A DNA stretch of 64,000 nucleotides from Candidatus Zixiibacteriota bacterium (GCA_024280835.1 JAJRPJ010000008.1:209730-273729); one strand, 5' to 3'. Positions 15,809-23,889 are shown, counted from the stretch's first letter. A program made the numbers and translations. The notes: generated from the letters alone by a model not told the origin.

Positions 15809-15989
15809 CGTTCTGCGAATGTACTTTCAGAGTGGCTAAGGGTCAATGCGCAGAAGTGTTAAAGAGAGGAGAAAATAGAATAGTTAGGAAACAATTATCA
15901 GGGAGCTTTCGGAAACCGAAGTTACGTACTTGTCCAAACAAATAATGATTAGTCAAGAATAGTCTATTCTCTTGGCCAAAATGAGCTAG

Positions 15990-16068
15990 ATAAAAAAATC
16001 CCAGGAAGATTGCTCTTGCCTGGGAGGACGATGAAAGGTAACCCTCAAAAGTTATCCTTTCCGATTGC
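15990..16068 (-). ncRNA. Predicted small RNA with own promoter and terminator
   Basis: On the minus strand, TTGACA (16102-16097) is followed after 16 bases by TATACT (16080-16075), a near-consensus sigma-70 promoter. Transcription should start near 16068. The RNA would be about 79 nt. It forms a first hairpin (GAAAGG-A-TAAC ... GTTACCTTTC, about 16031-16059), then a short C-rich linker (ATCGTCC), then the terminator hairpin TCCCAGG...CCTGGGA (16025-15999) followed by seven T residues. The linker plus the start of the terminator reads GTCCTCCC, complementary to a Shine-Dalgarno sequence. I do not recognise a known class. Confidence 0.6.
15992..16025 (-). terminator. Terminator of predicted small RNA
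   Basis: A perfect 7-bp stem, TCCCAGG/CCTGGGA, with a 13-base loop is followed by TTTTTTT on the minus strand. Confidence 0.85.
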
Positions 16069-16074
16069 AGATGA

Positions 16075-16102
16075 AGTATACTACATGCAGAACTCATGTC
16101 AA
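16075..16102 (-). promoter_or_regulatory. Near-consensus sigma-70 promoter
   Basis: The -35 TTGACA (6/6) and -10 TATACT (5/6) are separated by 16 bases on the minus strand. It is positioned to drive the ~79-nt RNA that ends at the terminator at 15992-16025. Confidence 0.65.
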
Positions 16103-16360
16103 GGATTTTTTGCCCAGAACCATCAAAGAACCACACTGTGGGACAACGGCTTACAGAGTTACCCACAATTCTTAGCCCATCAAGGTGGCTCGGAGACCCT
16201 TGACTGGCTAATCAAAGATTATTTGGCAGAAACGCGTTTTGAATCGTTAACGAGTCAATCGTCTGGTATTTCTATCGGAGTACAAGGAAAAATATTCTTA
16301 CAGCATAGGAGACGGAAAACTTTTCCATCTCACTGTTTTGCAGTTCTAAATCCTGTACAA

Positions 16361-16395
16361 AAAAAGTCGCTGGCGCCCTCACAACGCCAACGACC
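16361..16395 (-). terminator. Strong intrinsic terminator
   Basis: A 10-bp stem with one G-T pair, a ~9-base loop and a run of seven T residues on the minus strand. No protein gene precedes it. Confidence 0.85.
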
Positions 16396-16545
16396 GGGTG
16401 GGCAGGGATCGAAGCCCCATCGAAATGAGACCTCGAACTTTACTAGAGGGAGATGGCTTCCAGCCCCCTCCAAGTCTTGCAGCCCAAAAACAGAAAATTT
16501 CCTTGAATTACCGCCCAATTCCACTACAATGGAAACGGCAAGGAG
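16361..16545 (-). ncRNA. Candidate structured RNA ending in intrinsic terminator
   Basis: The 3' end is marked by GTCGTTGGCG / CGCCAGCGAC (10 bp, one wobble) followed by seven T residues on the minus strand. Upstream lie several possible stems: CCTTGCCG...CGG...CAAGG enclosing TTCCA-TTGTAG-TGGAA, and GGAG...GGCT-GGA-AGCC...CTCC. The 5' end is a guess from a weak promoter-like TTGCGA-N16-AATACT. I tested it against tmRNA, RNase P RNA, SRP RNA and tRNA signatures and found none. The size would suit a 6S-like or orphan RNA. Confidence 0.4.
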
Positions 16546-16764
16546 CAAGAAGTATTCTAGAAAGCAGTACTCTCGCAAGCATTCTCTACTCCAAGAACGA
16601 TAACCGCCCAAAACGATAATAGGTTCCTCGGAGCGGAGTGATTGACGATCTTTTTCACCGTATTTGTCGAGATTCTGCGCTATTATCTTTATCGAAGGTA
16701 ATTGACTGTTTCAAATGCCTGCGACCCCATGCGCTGACGTGGGAATTACTGTATATTGAATAAT

Positions 16765-16806
16765 CTGGCCTTGACTGGCCAGCGTGGCGAGCCTTATTTT
16801 GGCTCG
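16765..16806 (+). promoter_or_regulatory. Tandem hairpins in the 5' leader of the next gene
   Basis: CTGGCC/GGCCAG (16765-16782, 6-base loop) and CGAGCC/GGCTCG (16788-16806, 7-base loop) are two perfect 6-bp stem-loops. They end 12 bases before the ATG at 16819. No Shine-Dalgarno sequence is visible there. They may control translation, or they may be a terminator-like boundary. Confidence 0.45.
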
Positions 16807-16818
16807 TAACTTTGCACA

Positions 16819-18072
16819 ATGGACTTGAACCATATAAGGACTATTATCTTGCAGGCAGAACAACAACAGAATACTATCGCGAGCGATTTATTTCAAAAAT
16901 GCACCGACTTCACAACTGCTCAGGAGGTGCGTGATACTGGACTCTATCCGTTTTTTCATCCGATTTCCTCCGAACTAGGAGACGAAGTTGTCATCGAAGG
17001 CAAGCGGATGATTATGATCGGCTCCAATAATTATCTCGGACTGGTCAACGACCCACGAGTCAAAGAGGCCTCCGCAGAGGCAGTTCGTAAATACGGTTCT
17101 GGTTGCACTGGCTCACGCTTTCTCAATGGCACAATAGATTTGCACATTGAGCTCGAAAGCCGCTTGGCGAAATTTATGGGCAAAGAATCGGCACTGGTTT
17201 TCTCGACTGGTTTTCAGGCAAATTTGGGAGCTATTTCATGTTTGACCAATAAAAATGATACGATTGTTATTGACCGCGCAGACCATGCCTGCATTATCGA
17301 TGGCTGTCGTCTCAGCTACGCTCGAACTGTGAAGTTTCGCCACAATGATATGGAGGACTTGGAACGAATTCTCAAGAATGTTACCAAGGCCCGCCCAAAT
17401 GGTGGGATATTGATTGTCGTTGATGGCGTCTTTTCGATGGAAGGTGATATTACGCCATTGCCGAAATTAGTTGAATTGGCTAAGCGATTCGGGGCCAGAG
17501 TCTATGTTGACGATGCGCATGCTATTGGAGTGATTGGCGAGCGAGGTTCGGGAACCGCTTCGCACTTTGGACTAGTTGATGAAGTTGATATTACCTCCGG
17601 AACTTTTTCAAAATCATTCGCTTCACTGGGTGGGTTCATAGCTGGTGATCGGCAAGTAATTGATTATGTCAAACATCTCGGACGCTCCCTAATATTCTCA
17701 GCCTCAATCACACCTTCGAGCGCAGCGGCCGCGTTGAAAGCTCTGGAGATTATTGAAAGTGAGCCTGAGAGACGAGAAAAACTTTGGCATAACGCGCATC
17801 GTATGCACCGCGAATTGAGAGCTTTGGGCTTTAATATCGGCGATACAGAGACACCTATCGTTCCGATTATTATTGGCGAGTCTTCTCTAACACTTACTTT
17901 CTGGCGGCAGCTGTTTGACAATGGTGTTTTCACCAATGCGATTATCGCGCCAGCGGTTCCAGCTGATAGGACTATGTTGCGAACTTCTTACACTGCAACA
18001 CTAACAGAAGAGCATTTGGATACGGCCCTGTCGACCATGGAGCGCCTTGCCAAAAAACTTGGCATAATCTAG
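16819..18072 (+). CDS. Alpha-oxoamine synthase, serine palmitoyltransferase-like
   Basis: This is a PLP-dependent class II aminotransferase-fold enzyme of 417 residues that condenses an acyl-CoA with an amino acid. It shows GSNNYLGL (about 73), SGCTGSRFLNG, the His-rich DRADHACIIDG, VDGVFSMEGD, the PLP-binding DDAHA, and the lysine motif GTFSKSFASLGGF. The GTFSKS form matches bacterial serine palmitoyltransferases rather than BioF or Kbl. I therefore infer 3-ketosphinganine synthesis from serine and palmitoyl-CoA. The GNAT-fold gene that follows supports a sphingolipid role. About 20 extra residues precede the usual family start, so a later start is possible. KBL/BioF remain alternatives. Confidence 0.85.
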   Translation: MDLNHIRTIILQAEQQQNTIASDLFQKCTDFTTAQEVRDTGLYPFFHPISSELGDEVVIEGKRMIMIGSNNYLGLVNDPRVKEASAEAVRKYGSGCTGSRFLNGTIDLHIELESRLAKFMGKESALVFSTGFQANLGAISCLTNKNDTIVIDRADHACIIDGCRLSYARTVKFRHNDMEDLERILKNVTKARPNGGILIVVDGVFSMEGDITPLPKLVELAKRFGARVYVDDAHAIGVIGERGSGTASHFGLVDEVDITSGTFSKSFASLGGFIAGDRQVIDYVKHLGRSLIFSASITPSSAAAALKALEIIESEPERREKLWHNAHRMHRELRALGFNIGDTETPIVPIIIGESSLTLTFWRQLFDNGVFTNAIIAPAVPADRTMLRTSYTATLTEEHLDTALSTMERLAKKLGII

Positions 18073-18170
18073 AAACTGACCTGTATGTAGTTGTGTCTTG
18101 GTCTCGATGTGAGGCTAGGACGCTTTGGCTCTCTATTGCAAAACCCGATTAAGAACAACCGAAATAGACT

Positions 18171-19295
18171 ATGCAAACAAATATTATTGAAGTCGATTCC
18201 CACAAACTTCTTAAGGAGTTCATTCGTTTTCCGGCCGAACTCTTCAAGGATGACCCCAACTTTGTTTGTCCGCTTGAGTCTGAACGACTTGAGTTTTTTG
18301 ACAAAAAAAAGAATCCATTTTTTTCAGGAGCGAAGACTAAGCTATTTCTGGCGTATCGTGGCTCTGAAGTAGTAGGTCGGATTTCTACTTGTGTTTATTT
18401 TGCGCATAATGATTTGCACCATGATAAAGTTGGTTTCTTTGGCTTCTTTGATACTATCGATGACAAAGAAGTCGCACATGCCTTGCTGAAGGTGGCTTTG
18501 ATATCACTCAAGAAGGAAGGCATGACCGCGATGCGCGGCCCAGCTAGTTTTTCGTTGAATCATGAGTGTGGGCTTTTGGTTGATGGATTTGATTCTCCTC
18601 CAGTGGTGATGATGACTTACAATCACCAGTATGCGATTAGCTTGGTTGAAAGTTTCGGACTTGAAAAAGTCATGGATCTTTACGCATTTACGATTTCTGA
18701 CGAAAAACCTTTCCCAGAGCGTATCTTGCGAATAACTGAAAAAATAGCCAAACGTAGCGGTGTCACCGTCCGTAAGATAAACATGAAGCGTTTCGATGAG
18801 GAAGTTCAAACTCTCAATGCGATTTACAATTCTGCTTGGGAGGACAATTGGGGTTTTGTACCGATGACAAACGAGGAGTTTGTCTTTATGGCCAAGAACC
18901 TTAAACAAGTGGTTGATCCTGACTTGGCTTTGATTGCCGAGGTTGAAGGTCGTCCAGTGGCGTTTTCTTTGACTTTGCCAGATATTAATCAGGCTTTGAT
19001 TCATTTGGATGGCAAACTAGCGCCGTTTGGATTACTGCAACTAATCTGGCATACAAAAATTAAGAACAAGATTGATAGTGTGCGCACAGTCACAATGGGT
19101 GTTATTCCAGAATACCGTAAACGCGGGATAGATACACTACTATATGTAAAGACTTATGTTGATGGCACTGCCAAAGGTTACAGACGCTCAGAACTCTCGT
19201 GGGCGTTGGAAACCAATACGCTTTTGCATTCTTTAGTGGAAGGTATTGGAGCGGAAAAATACAAAACTTATCGACTTTATGAAATGCCCATCTAA
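18171..19295 (+). CDS. GNAT-fold acyltransferase-like protein (YghO type)
   Basis: The product is 374 residues and cytosolic. The N-terminal third carries the block FPAELFKDDPNFVCPL and FFSGAKTKLFLA, followed by GPASFSLNHECGLLVDGF. The C-terminal half has GNAT-like elements: VAFSLTLPDIN, then TVTMGVIPEYRKRGID, with the R-K-R-G-I segment at the acyl-CoA pyrophosphate-binding position. Similar proteins sit beside serine-palmitoyltransferase-like genes in several phyla, and a GNAT-like protein has been proposed as the bacterial ceramide synthase in Caulobacter. I infer N-acylation of the long-chain base made by the upstream enzyme. This rests on gene order and fold, not on a demonstrated activity. 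Confidence 0.7.
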   Translation: MQTNIIEVDSHKLLKEFIRFPAELFKDDPNFVCPLESERLEFFDKKKNPFFSGAKTKLFLAYRGSEVVGRISTCVYFAHNDLHHDKVGFFGFFDTIDDKEVAHALLKVALISLKKEGMTAMRGPASFSLNHECGLLVDGFDSPPVVMMTYNHQYAISLVESFGLEKVMDLYAFTISDEKPFPERILRITEKIAKRSGVTVRKINMKRFDEEVQTLNAIYNSAWEDNWGFVPMTNEEFVFMAKNLKQVVDPDLALIAEVEGRPVAFSLTLPDINQALIHLDGKLAPFGLLQLIWHTKIKNKIDSVRTVTMGVIPEYRKRGIDTLLYVKTYVDGTAKGYRRSELSWALETNTLLHSLVEGIGAEKYKTYRLYEMPI

Positions 19296-19317
19296 GTTGC
19301 TGAGTACTAAACTAACT

Positions 19318-19908
19318 ATGCGACACTCATCTATGAAACTATTCATTGTTGCTTCATTGGCGATATTTGTTCTCGGTTCTTGTACGGCCAAATACCAAAA
19401 TCGTTTGCATTTGGTTAATGAAGACGGTAGAACTATTCTTAAGCCGAAAGAGTCGTTCTATGTCGAGAATATGGTGATTTCGTCACCGTTCACAGATATT
19501 TATTATCGCGCTGGAAAAGGACATCTAGCGGCGTTGGCTTACTCTATCAAAGACGCAGTCACGACTGCCGAAAATGCAAAGAATGATGTGACACAGCGCC
19601 ATCCACGCACAGACTATCGCATGATATTGCCACTACCAGAAAAGATCACAACTGGAGAAGTGGAATTGGACAATTCTGCTTTTGTCAGAGATTTCTCGAC
19701 AGCAGAACTTACAATTGCTGAAAGGACTTTTCTGTTTGCTGGCGGGACATTCTCAATTGATTCAATCAAGTCCTCTGACTTGTATACATCGCTGAATGCA
19801 GTCTTTCGTTCTTTGAAAGGTGATTCATTGACCTACGACGGTCAGATGAAGTTTATCATTCGTGACAGCTTTAGTTTCCGCGGTACGATTTATCATCGCC
19901 TGAAGTAA
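19318..19908 (+). CDS. Uncharacterised lipoprotein
   Basis: The protein is 196 residues from the ATG at 19318; an ATG at 19333 would be five residues shorter. The signal peptide ends in the lipobox FVLGSC, then TAKYQNR. The mature part is beta-rich with no domain I recognise. It contains a Pro/Lys stretch YRMILPLPEKITTGEVELDN in the middle. It starts 22 bases after the GNAT-fold gene in the same orientation and may belong to that operon, perhaps in the cell envelope. Confidence 0.7.
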   Translation: MRHSSMKLFIVASLAIFVLGSCTAKYQNRLHLVNEDGRTILKPKESFYVENMVISSPFTDIYYRAGKGHLAALAYSIKDAVTTAENAKNDVTQRHPRTDYRMILPLPEKITTGEVELDNSAFVRDFSTAELTIAERTFLFAGGTFSIDSIKSSDLYTSLNAVFRSLKGDSLTYDGQMKFIIRDSFSFRGTIYHRLK

Positions 19909-19936
19909 AAAAATAATTAAAGGTTCCTCATCAATT

Positions 19937-20425
19937 ATGGATTGTAAAGAATACAAAAGACTCTACAGTGAGATTTATGGTGTGCGCGGTATTTCACAGG
20001 AAGAGTCGGTCAGTGACAAGTTTATTGACTGGAGTGAGCATAGCCACGAGTGTAACTCATGCAGTGATTGGTCGACAGCGAACGCAATCCGTGAAAACGG
20101 ATTCAACCCTGATCAATATCCTTGTGTACACATCGGCGCTCACCTCGCGCAAACATGTGACGAACACCCAGACCCTCACGATTGCACTCGCACCTTGCTG
20201 GGTCATAGTCCTAAGTTTGACGAATATTATATATATGACCGAAATATGGAAAGCCCAGCAAGTTATACAATTAACTATTGTCCGTGGTGTGGAGTAAAGC
20301 TCCCTGAATCCAAGAAAAACCGATGGTTCAGAGAATTAGAGGAACTCGGTTTCGAAGATGCTCTGTTTGATGAAAACATTCCCGAAGAATACAAGACGGA
20401 TCGTTTGTATAAAGGGTTTCACTAG
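19937..20425 (+). CDS. DUF6980-type protein with CPWCG zinc-ribbon-like knuckle
   Basis: The product is 162 residues, cytosolic and cysteine-rich. The C-terminal half matches DUF6980: a CxxH region (PCVHIGAHLAQTCDEH), then INYCPWCGVKLPESKKNRW, ELEELGFED and a final IPEEYKTDRLY. The paired cysteines and histidines suggest zinc binding. The N-terminal ~50 residues carry an extra CNSCSDW knuckle. AAAGG lies about 12 bases before the ATG. The function of the family is unknown. It is convergent with the PAP2 gene. Confidence 0.75.
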   Translation: MDCKEYKRLYSEIYGVRGISQEESVSDKFIDWSEHSHECNSCSDWSTANAIRENGFNPDQYPCVHIGAHLAQTCDEHPDPHDCTRTLLGHSPKFDEYYIYDRNMESPASYTINYCPWCGVKLPESKKNRWFRELEELGFEDALFDENIPEEYKTDRLYKGFH

Positions 20426-20501
20426 TTGCCGTAACCACACACGTTTATTGAATTGTTCCAAGGCGCCCCAAGGGACGCCACTACGATAAGTGGTTGGTGT
20501 G

Positions 20502-21095
20502 TCAGACTTGATCGAGTGTGCAAAAAAAACGCTTCTCTCCCCAACAGTTTAGTTTGCTGAAAATACAACCGACTACTGTTCCTAGTAGAGCCCCGATGGT
20601 TATGTCTATTGGGTAATGGACTCCGACAAAAACTCTGGAGAGCGCTATCAAGACCGCGACTACTATCACAGTTCCAATCGTATTCTTGGCGAATCGTGTA
20701 ATGCACGGTGTGACTCGCCAGAAGAAGATGGCAACTGTGAAAGCGGTGGTGGCATGTGACGAAGGGAATGACTTGCCTGAGCCACAATCCACCAACAAAT
20801 GTAAATTCGTCAACATGGTGGGGTCAGAACATGGGCGGATTCTTGCGACCCAGGGTTTGATAATTGAACTTGAGATATAATCTCCTAGCAAGACTACTAT
20901 AATAGAGAATACGGCCGCGCGGCGAAGTTGATTGTCACCTTTCCAAAGAACAAGCAAAACAGACAGACCAAAACCAATACGCAAAAAATTATCATTGGTC
21001 AAAATCGGCATTAAGAAATCAGTGAGTGGATTTGACAATGTTTGATTGATGAAAACAAACGTTGCGCTATCAATACTTTGTATAGTCTCGAACAT
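20502..21095 (-). CDS. PAP2-superfamily membrane phosphatase
   Basis: The protein is 197 residues with about six membrane segments. The three phosphatase motifs are complete: KPWVARIRP (about 80-88), FPSSHA with the catalytic-cycle histidine (about 111-116), and SRVFVGVHYPID (about 155-166). Such enzymes remove phosphate from lipid substrates (phosphatidic acid, undecaprenyl pyrophosphate, PGP or sphingoid phosphates) at the periplasmic face. Substrate cannot be assigned from sequence. The start is ATG at 21095, ten bases after the YigZ gene, so the two are probably co-transcribed with dprA. Confidence 0.88.
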   Translation of the reverse strand: MFETIQSIDSATFVFINQTLSNPLTDFLMPILTNDNFLRIGFGLSVLLVLWKGDNQLRRAAVFSIIVVLLGDYISSSIIKPWVARIRPCSDPTMLTNLHLLVDCGSGKSFPSSHATTAFTVAIFFWRVTPCITRFAKNTIGTVIVVAVLIALSRVFVGVHYPIDITIGALLGTVVGCIFSKLNCWGEKRFFCTLDQV

Positions 21096-21105
21096 AATAA
21101 CTTTT

Positions 21106-21759
21106 CTAATTCCGTTTCATAAAAACACCCTGTCCGTGTGTTAGCTCAGTGAATTTGGCGCCGAATTCATCCGCTCGTGAGACTCTAAGCCGCACTGAGA
21201 GACAAACTTTTTCACTAAACTTTGAATCATCGATAATCGCTGAGAAATCATTGAGCAAGTTTAGAACTTGTTGATATTGGCTAAACTCGGTTTCGAGATC
21301 GAATGCGTGATAGTGATAATTCTCCACAAGACCAGCATTGTCCAATGCCATAGACGCAGATTCAGAATAGGCACGCACAAGTCCACCAACACCGAGATTT
21401 GTGCCACCGTAATAGCGTGTCACTATCACCAATGTATCGACCAGTTTCCTCCCAAGCAGTTGATCATAGATTGGTTTACCCGCCGAGCCACTTGGTTCGC
21501 CATCGTCGGAATAGCGAAAAATATTTCTGTCTTGCGCGGAGCCTACAGCGTCAATGGAGAACTCAGGTTGAATTACATAGGCGTAGCAATGATGAGTAGC
21601 GTCGAACTCTTTTTTCCGAAAAACGGCTAAAGTTTCTTCGGCTGACTCTCGTGATGATCTGGCTATTGCGCGAGCGATGAACCGCGAGCCTTTGACTTTT
21701 ATTTCGGCATCAGAGTCACGCGCAACGGTCAAGTAATTATCTACGATATTTGCGCTCAT
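21106..21759 (-). CDS. YigZ/IMPACT family protein
   Basis: The product is 217 residues from the ATG at 21759; longer readings run into the dprA frame. The IMPACT N-terminal domain (about 20-125) contains KGSRFIARA, the conserved THHCYAYV, FRYSDDGEPSGSAGKPI and TRYYGGTNLGVGGLVRAY. The C-terminal DUF1949-like domain follows. Family members occur in all domains of life and act on translation or ribosome-associated processes, but the bacterial role is not settled. The start lies four bases after the dprA stop codon, which indicates coupling. Confidence 0.92.
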   Translation of the reverse strand: MSANIVDNYLTVARDSDAEIKVKGSRFIARAIARSSRESAEETLAVFRKKEFDATHHCYAYVIQPEFSIDAVGSAQDRNIFRYSDDGEPSGSAGKPIYDQLLGRKLVDTLVIVTRYYGGTNLGVGGLVRAYSESASMALDNAGLVENYHYHAFDLETEFSQYQQVLNLLNDFSAIIDDSKFSEKVCLSVRLRVSRADEFGAKFTELTHGQGVFMKRN

Positions 21760-21763
21760 TGGC

Positions 21764-22729
21764 TCAAACCAGACAGCGGAGAATTGTGTCCATGTCTTCG
21801 GGATACTTGACTGGCACAGCGCCGATTTTAACAAATGGCTCAAGCGCCTTTTCATCGTGTATTTCAACTTCAGTCGGAACCAAAATAAACAATAACTTAC
21901 CTGACTCAACACAACTTTGGGCCACATCTAGTGAGCCGACACTATCACTAGTGACTTCGCCGATGACCACCGCTTGAGCCAAGGCGCTCATGAGACGATT
22001 GGCTTCGCTCGCGTGTTCGGCTTTGAATTCCAATTCGGGCGAGTATTCACTAAAGACACAGCCGCTGTTGATCACTTGATCAAAGACGGGCGCGCAGTCA
22101 TCGGGGTACAAATTATCAAATCCAGAAAGCGCAATCGCGCAAGTCTTTCCTTCGGCGGTGAGCGCCCCGACCAACGAGCTTGAATCAATGCCTTTGGTCA
22201 GTCCTGAGACCAAAGTGACTCCCGCATCGGCAACACGGGCGCCAAAATCCACTGCGACGGAAATACCTTCTTGGGAGGCTTCCGAACAGCCGACAAAAGC
22301 AACAGATTTCGAGTTGGGGGCGCTTATGGCGCCTCGATAAAAAATAATTGGTGGCGGATCATTTAGCTCCCGAAAACCATCGGGATATTCTTTATCGAAG
22401 AGCGTTAGGTATTCGATACCCCGAATTGAAAGAGTTTTGATAAAGGCCTCAGCTTGGGGCAGGAATTTGTAGGCCTCAGCTAATTTGAGGGCATTCTCAT
22501 CATCTAATTCAAACCGCTCCTGCAAATCTGTCGCTTCGGCGGACAGGAGTTGCTCCGCTGTCCCAAATTCAGCCAACAGTCGACTGAAAGCGCGTGCGCT
22601 TAGTCCGCCATGTCGCAGAGCGGTCCAGGTTTGGCTTTCGATAGAATATTTTTCGATTTGATCGATATGCTCTATCTGCTCGGCATGGCCAGCTTTATCT
22701 GTATTATTATCGTTCATTGTCTCTTTCAT
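21764..22729 (-). CDS. dprA: Divergent DprA/Smf-like protein
   Basis: The protein is 321 residues. The N-terminal ~80 residues are helical, as in DprA. Then comes a Rossmann-like domain with YRGAI, VAFVGCSEASQEG, VTLVSGLTKGIDSSS, SGFDNLYPDD and CVFSEYSPE. The overall order is that of DprA, which loads RecA on incoming single-stranded DNA. However, the usual GSR motif is GCS here, and the FPxRNR block is reduced to HASEANR. No C-terminal winged helix is present. It may be a degenerate or re-purposed DprA. It heads the three-gene run dprA-yigZ-PAP2. Confidence 0.72.
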   Translation of the reverse strand: MKETMNDNNTDKAGHAEQIEHIDQIEKYSIESQTWTALRHGGLSARAFSRLLAEFGTAEQLLSAEATDLQERFELDDENALKLAEAYKFLPQAEAFIKTLSIRGIEYLTLFDKEYPDGFRELNDPPPIIFYRGAISAPNSKSVAFVGCSEASQEGISVAVDFGARVADAGVTLVSGLTKGIDSSSLVGALTAEGKTCAIALSGFDNLYPDDCAPVFDQVINSGCVFSEYSPELEFKAEHASEANRLMSALAQAVVIGEVTSDSVGSLDVAQSCVESGKLLFILVPTEVEIHDEKALEPFVKIGAVPVKYPEDMDTILRCLV

Positions 22730-22819
22730 GCGCTTGAATCGGTCTGAGTTATATCAATCAGTCTACAGCAAAAAATCATCTTGCCCAAGCTATCGCGCAA
22801 GAGACGCCAAGTCAATTCG

Positions 22820-22862
22820 ACAAATCCTACAAATCCTACAAATCCTACAAATCCTACAAATC
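22820..22862. repeat. 9-bp tandem repeat
   Basis: Four perfect copies of ACAAATCCT plus a seven-base partial copy, in the spacer between the divergent dprA and TPR-lipoprotein genes. Confidence 0.95.
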
Positions 22863-22971
22863 AACGTTGCCTAGTGGCTTGTCAAGAATCTTGCTGAGGG
22901 CTATATTTCTCTGGAAGATTTTTCTAAGTAATTATCCACCTAATTGTCTGACTAATTGAAGATTAACTAAT

Positions 22972-23889
22972 ATGAAAACTTACTTTACGGATATGGATTC
23001 GAGCGCTGTGAAACCACAAATATCTCAGAGAGGCCGCTTTTCTTTGCGAAGAGCTGTAATGGCGTTAGTCGCTCTGGCTCTGATTGTAAGTATCGGCTGT
23101 AGCAAGAAACAAGATTTGACTTCGTTGAAGGCCGAGGCTATGGCGCAAATTGGCTCTGGAGAATATGCGCCGGCGCGTGAGGGCCTGCAAAAAGCGCTTA
23201 AGCTCAAGCCAACCGACAAAGATATCTTGCTTTACTTGGGAATCGCTAATGCGGCGCTCCAGAACCATGACACAGCCATTTCATATTTTCGTAAAACCAT
23301 ATTGCTGCACGGCGCTGAAAAAGAGACTGCAGAAAGAATGATTCTGTCTGCACTAGAAGTGAATGATTGGGATGCCGCGCTTGAGGGACTTGAATATGTT
23401 GCAAAGTCTGGAGTTGAGCGCTCTGAATTGTTTGATCAATTCTATGAACTGTATATGAATGCGGGCTACTATTTGGCGGCTTCAAATGTGTTGGACACTA
23501 TGATTAAGCTCACACCCGATAGGAAGAAACTGTATTTGCATTCTGCGACCGCCAAAGGTTTGCTTGGTGAATATGCCAAAGCCCAAATGATTTTGCAGGA
23601 AGCAATTCGTCGTTTTGGCCCGAGCGTTGAAGCCTATAGTAATATGGGAATTATTAAGATGCGTCAGGATCAAATCAAGAAGGCCGAAATATTTTTCCGC
23701 AAGGCCTACGCGATTGATACGACCCGTGATGATGCGCTTTTGAACTTGGGCAATTGCTTATCTTCGTTCAAGAGTCACGAAAAGAAACGTGAAGCGCTGG
23801 CTTACTATAAACGAATCTCGCAAGACATGTTCGACAAATTGAGGTTAGACACAGTATTGGCGAAGTTGGAAGTTGAACTACGGAATTGA
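22972..23889 (+). CDS. TPR-repeat lipoprotein
   Basis: The product is 305 residues. After a long cytoplasmic N-tail (about 28 residues, basic) a hydrophobic stretch ends in VSIGC, a plausible lipobox at about residue 43, followed by SKKQD. The rest is made of TPR helix pairs, for example YAPAREGLQKALKLKPTDKD, AISYFRKTILLHG and IKKAEIFFRKAYAIDTTRDD. Such lipoproteins usually scaffold envelope complexes. An internal start (for example the ATG at codon 8 or the one just before the hydrophobic stretch) would shorten the unusually long N-tail. Confidence 0.78.
   Translation: MKTYFTDMDSSAVKPQISQRGRFSLRRAVMALVALALIVSIGCSKKQDLTSLKAEAMAQIGSGEYAPAREGLQKALKLKPTDKDILLYLGIANAALQNHDTAISYFRKTILLHGAEKETAERMILSALEVNDWDAALEGLEYVAKSGVERSELFDQFYELYMNAGYYLAASNVLDTMIKLTPDRKKLYLHSATAKGLLGEYAKAQMILQEAIRRFGPSVEAYSNMGIIKMRQDQIKKAEIFFRKAYAIDTTRDDALLNLGNCLSSFKSHEKKREALAYYKRISQDMFDKLRLDTVLAKLEVELRN

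Larger units (their letters stand above)
15809..16818. other. Gene-poor kilobase holding two predicted minus-strand RNAs
   Basis: Overlapping frames here have poor composition and no homology that I recognise. What stands out are two rho-independent terminators on the minus strand (15992-16025 and about 16361-16395) and a near-consensus promoter between them. Both RNAs are listed separately. The last 60 bases before the next plus-strand gene form two tandem hairpins. Confidence 0.6.

Noticed and set aside
16395-16440. tRNA or tmRNA 3' end on the minus strand (GCTTCGATCCC looks like a T-loop)
   Set aside because: The flanking bases do not form the 5-bp T-stem in the right register, no matching acceptor stem is found, and there is no CCA or tmRNA 5' consensus.
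15843-16603. Open frames of 107 and 197 codons in the gene-poor kilobase
   Set aside because: Both run through two predicted terminators and a promoter, have low-complexity basic composition, lack ribosome-binding sites and match nothing I know.
22820-22862. Possible CRISPR array
   Set aside because: The units are 9 bases and directly adjacent with no spacers, and no cas gene lies nearby. It is a simple tandem repeat.
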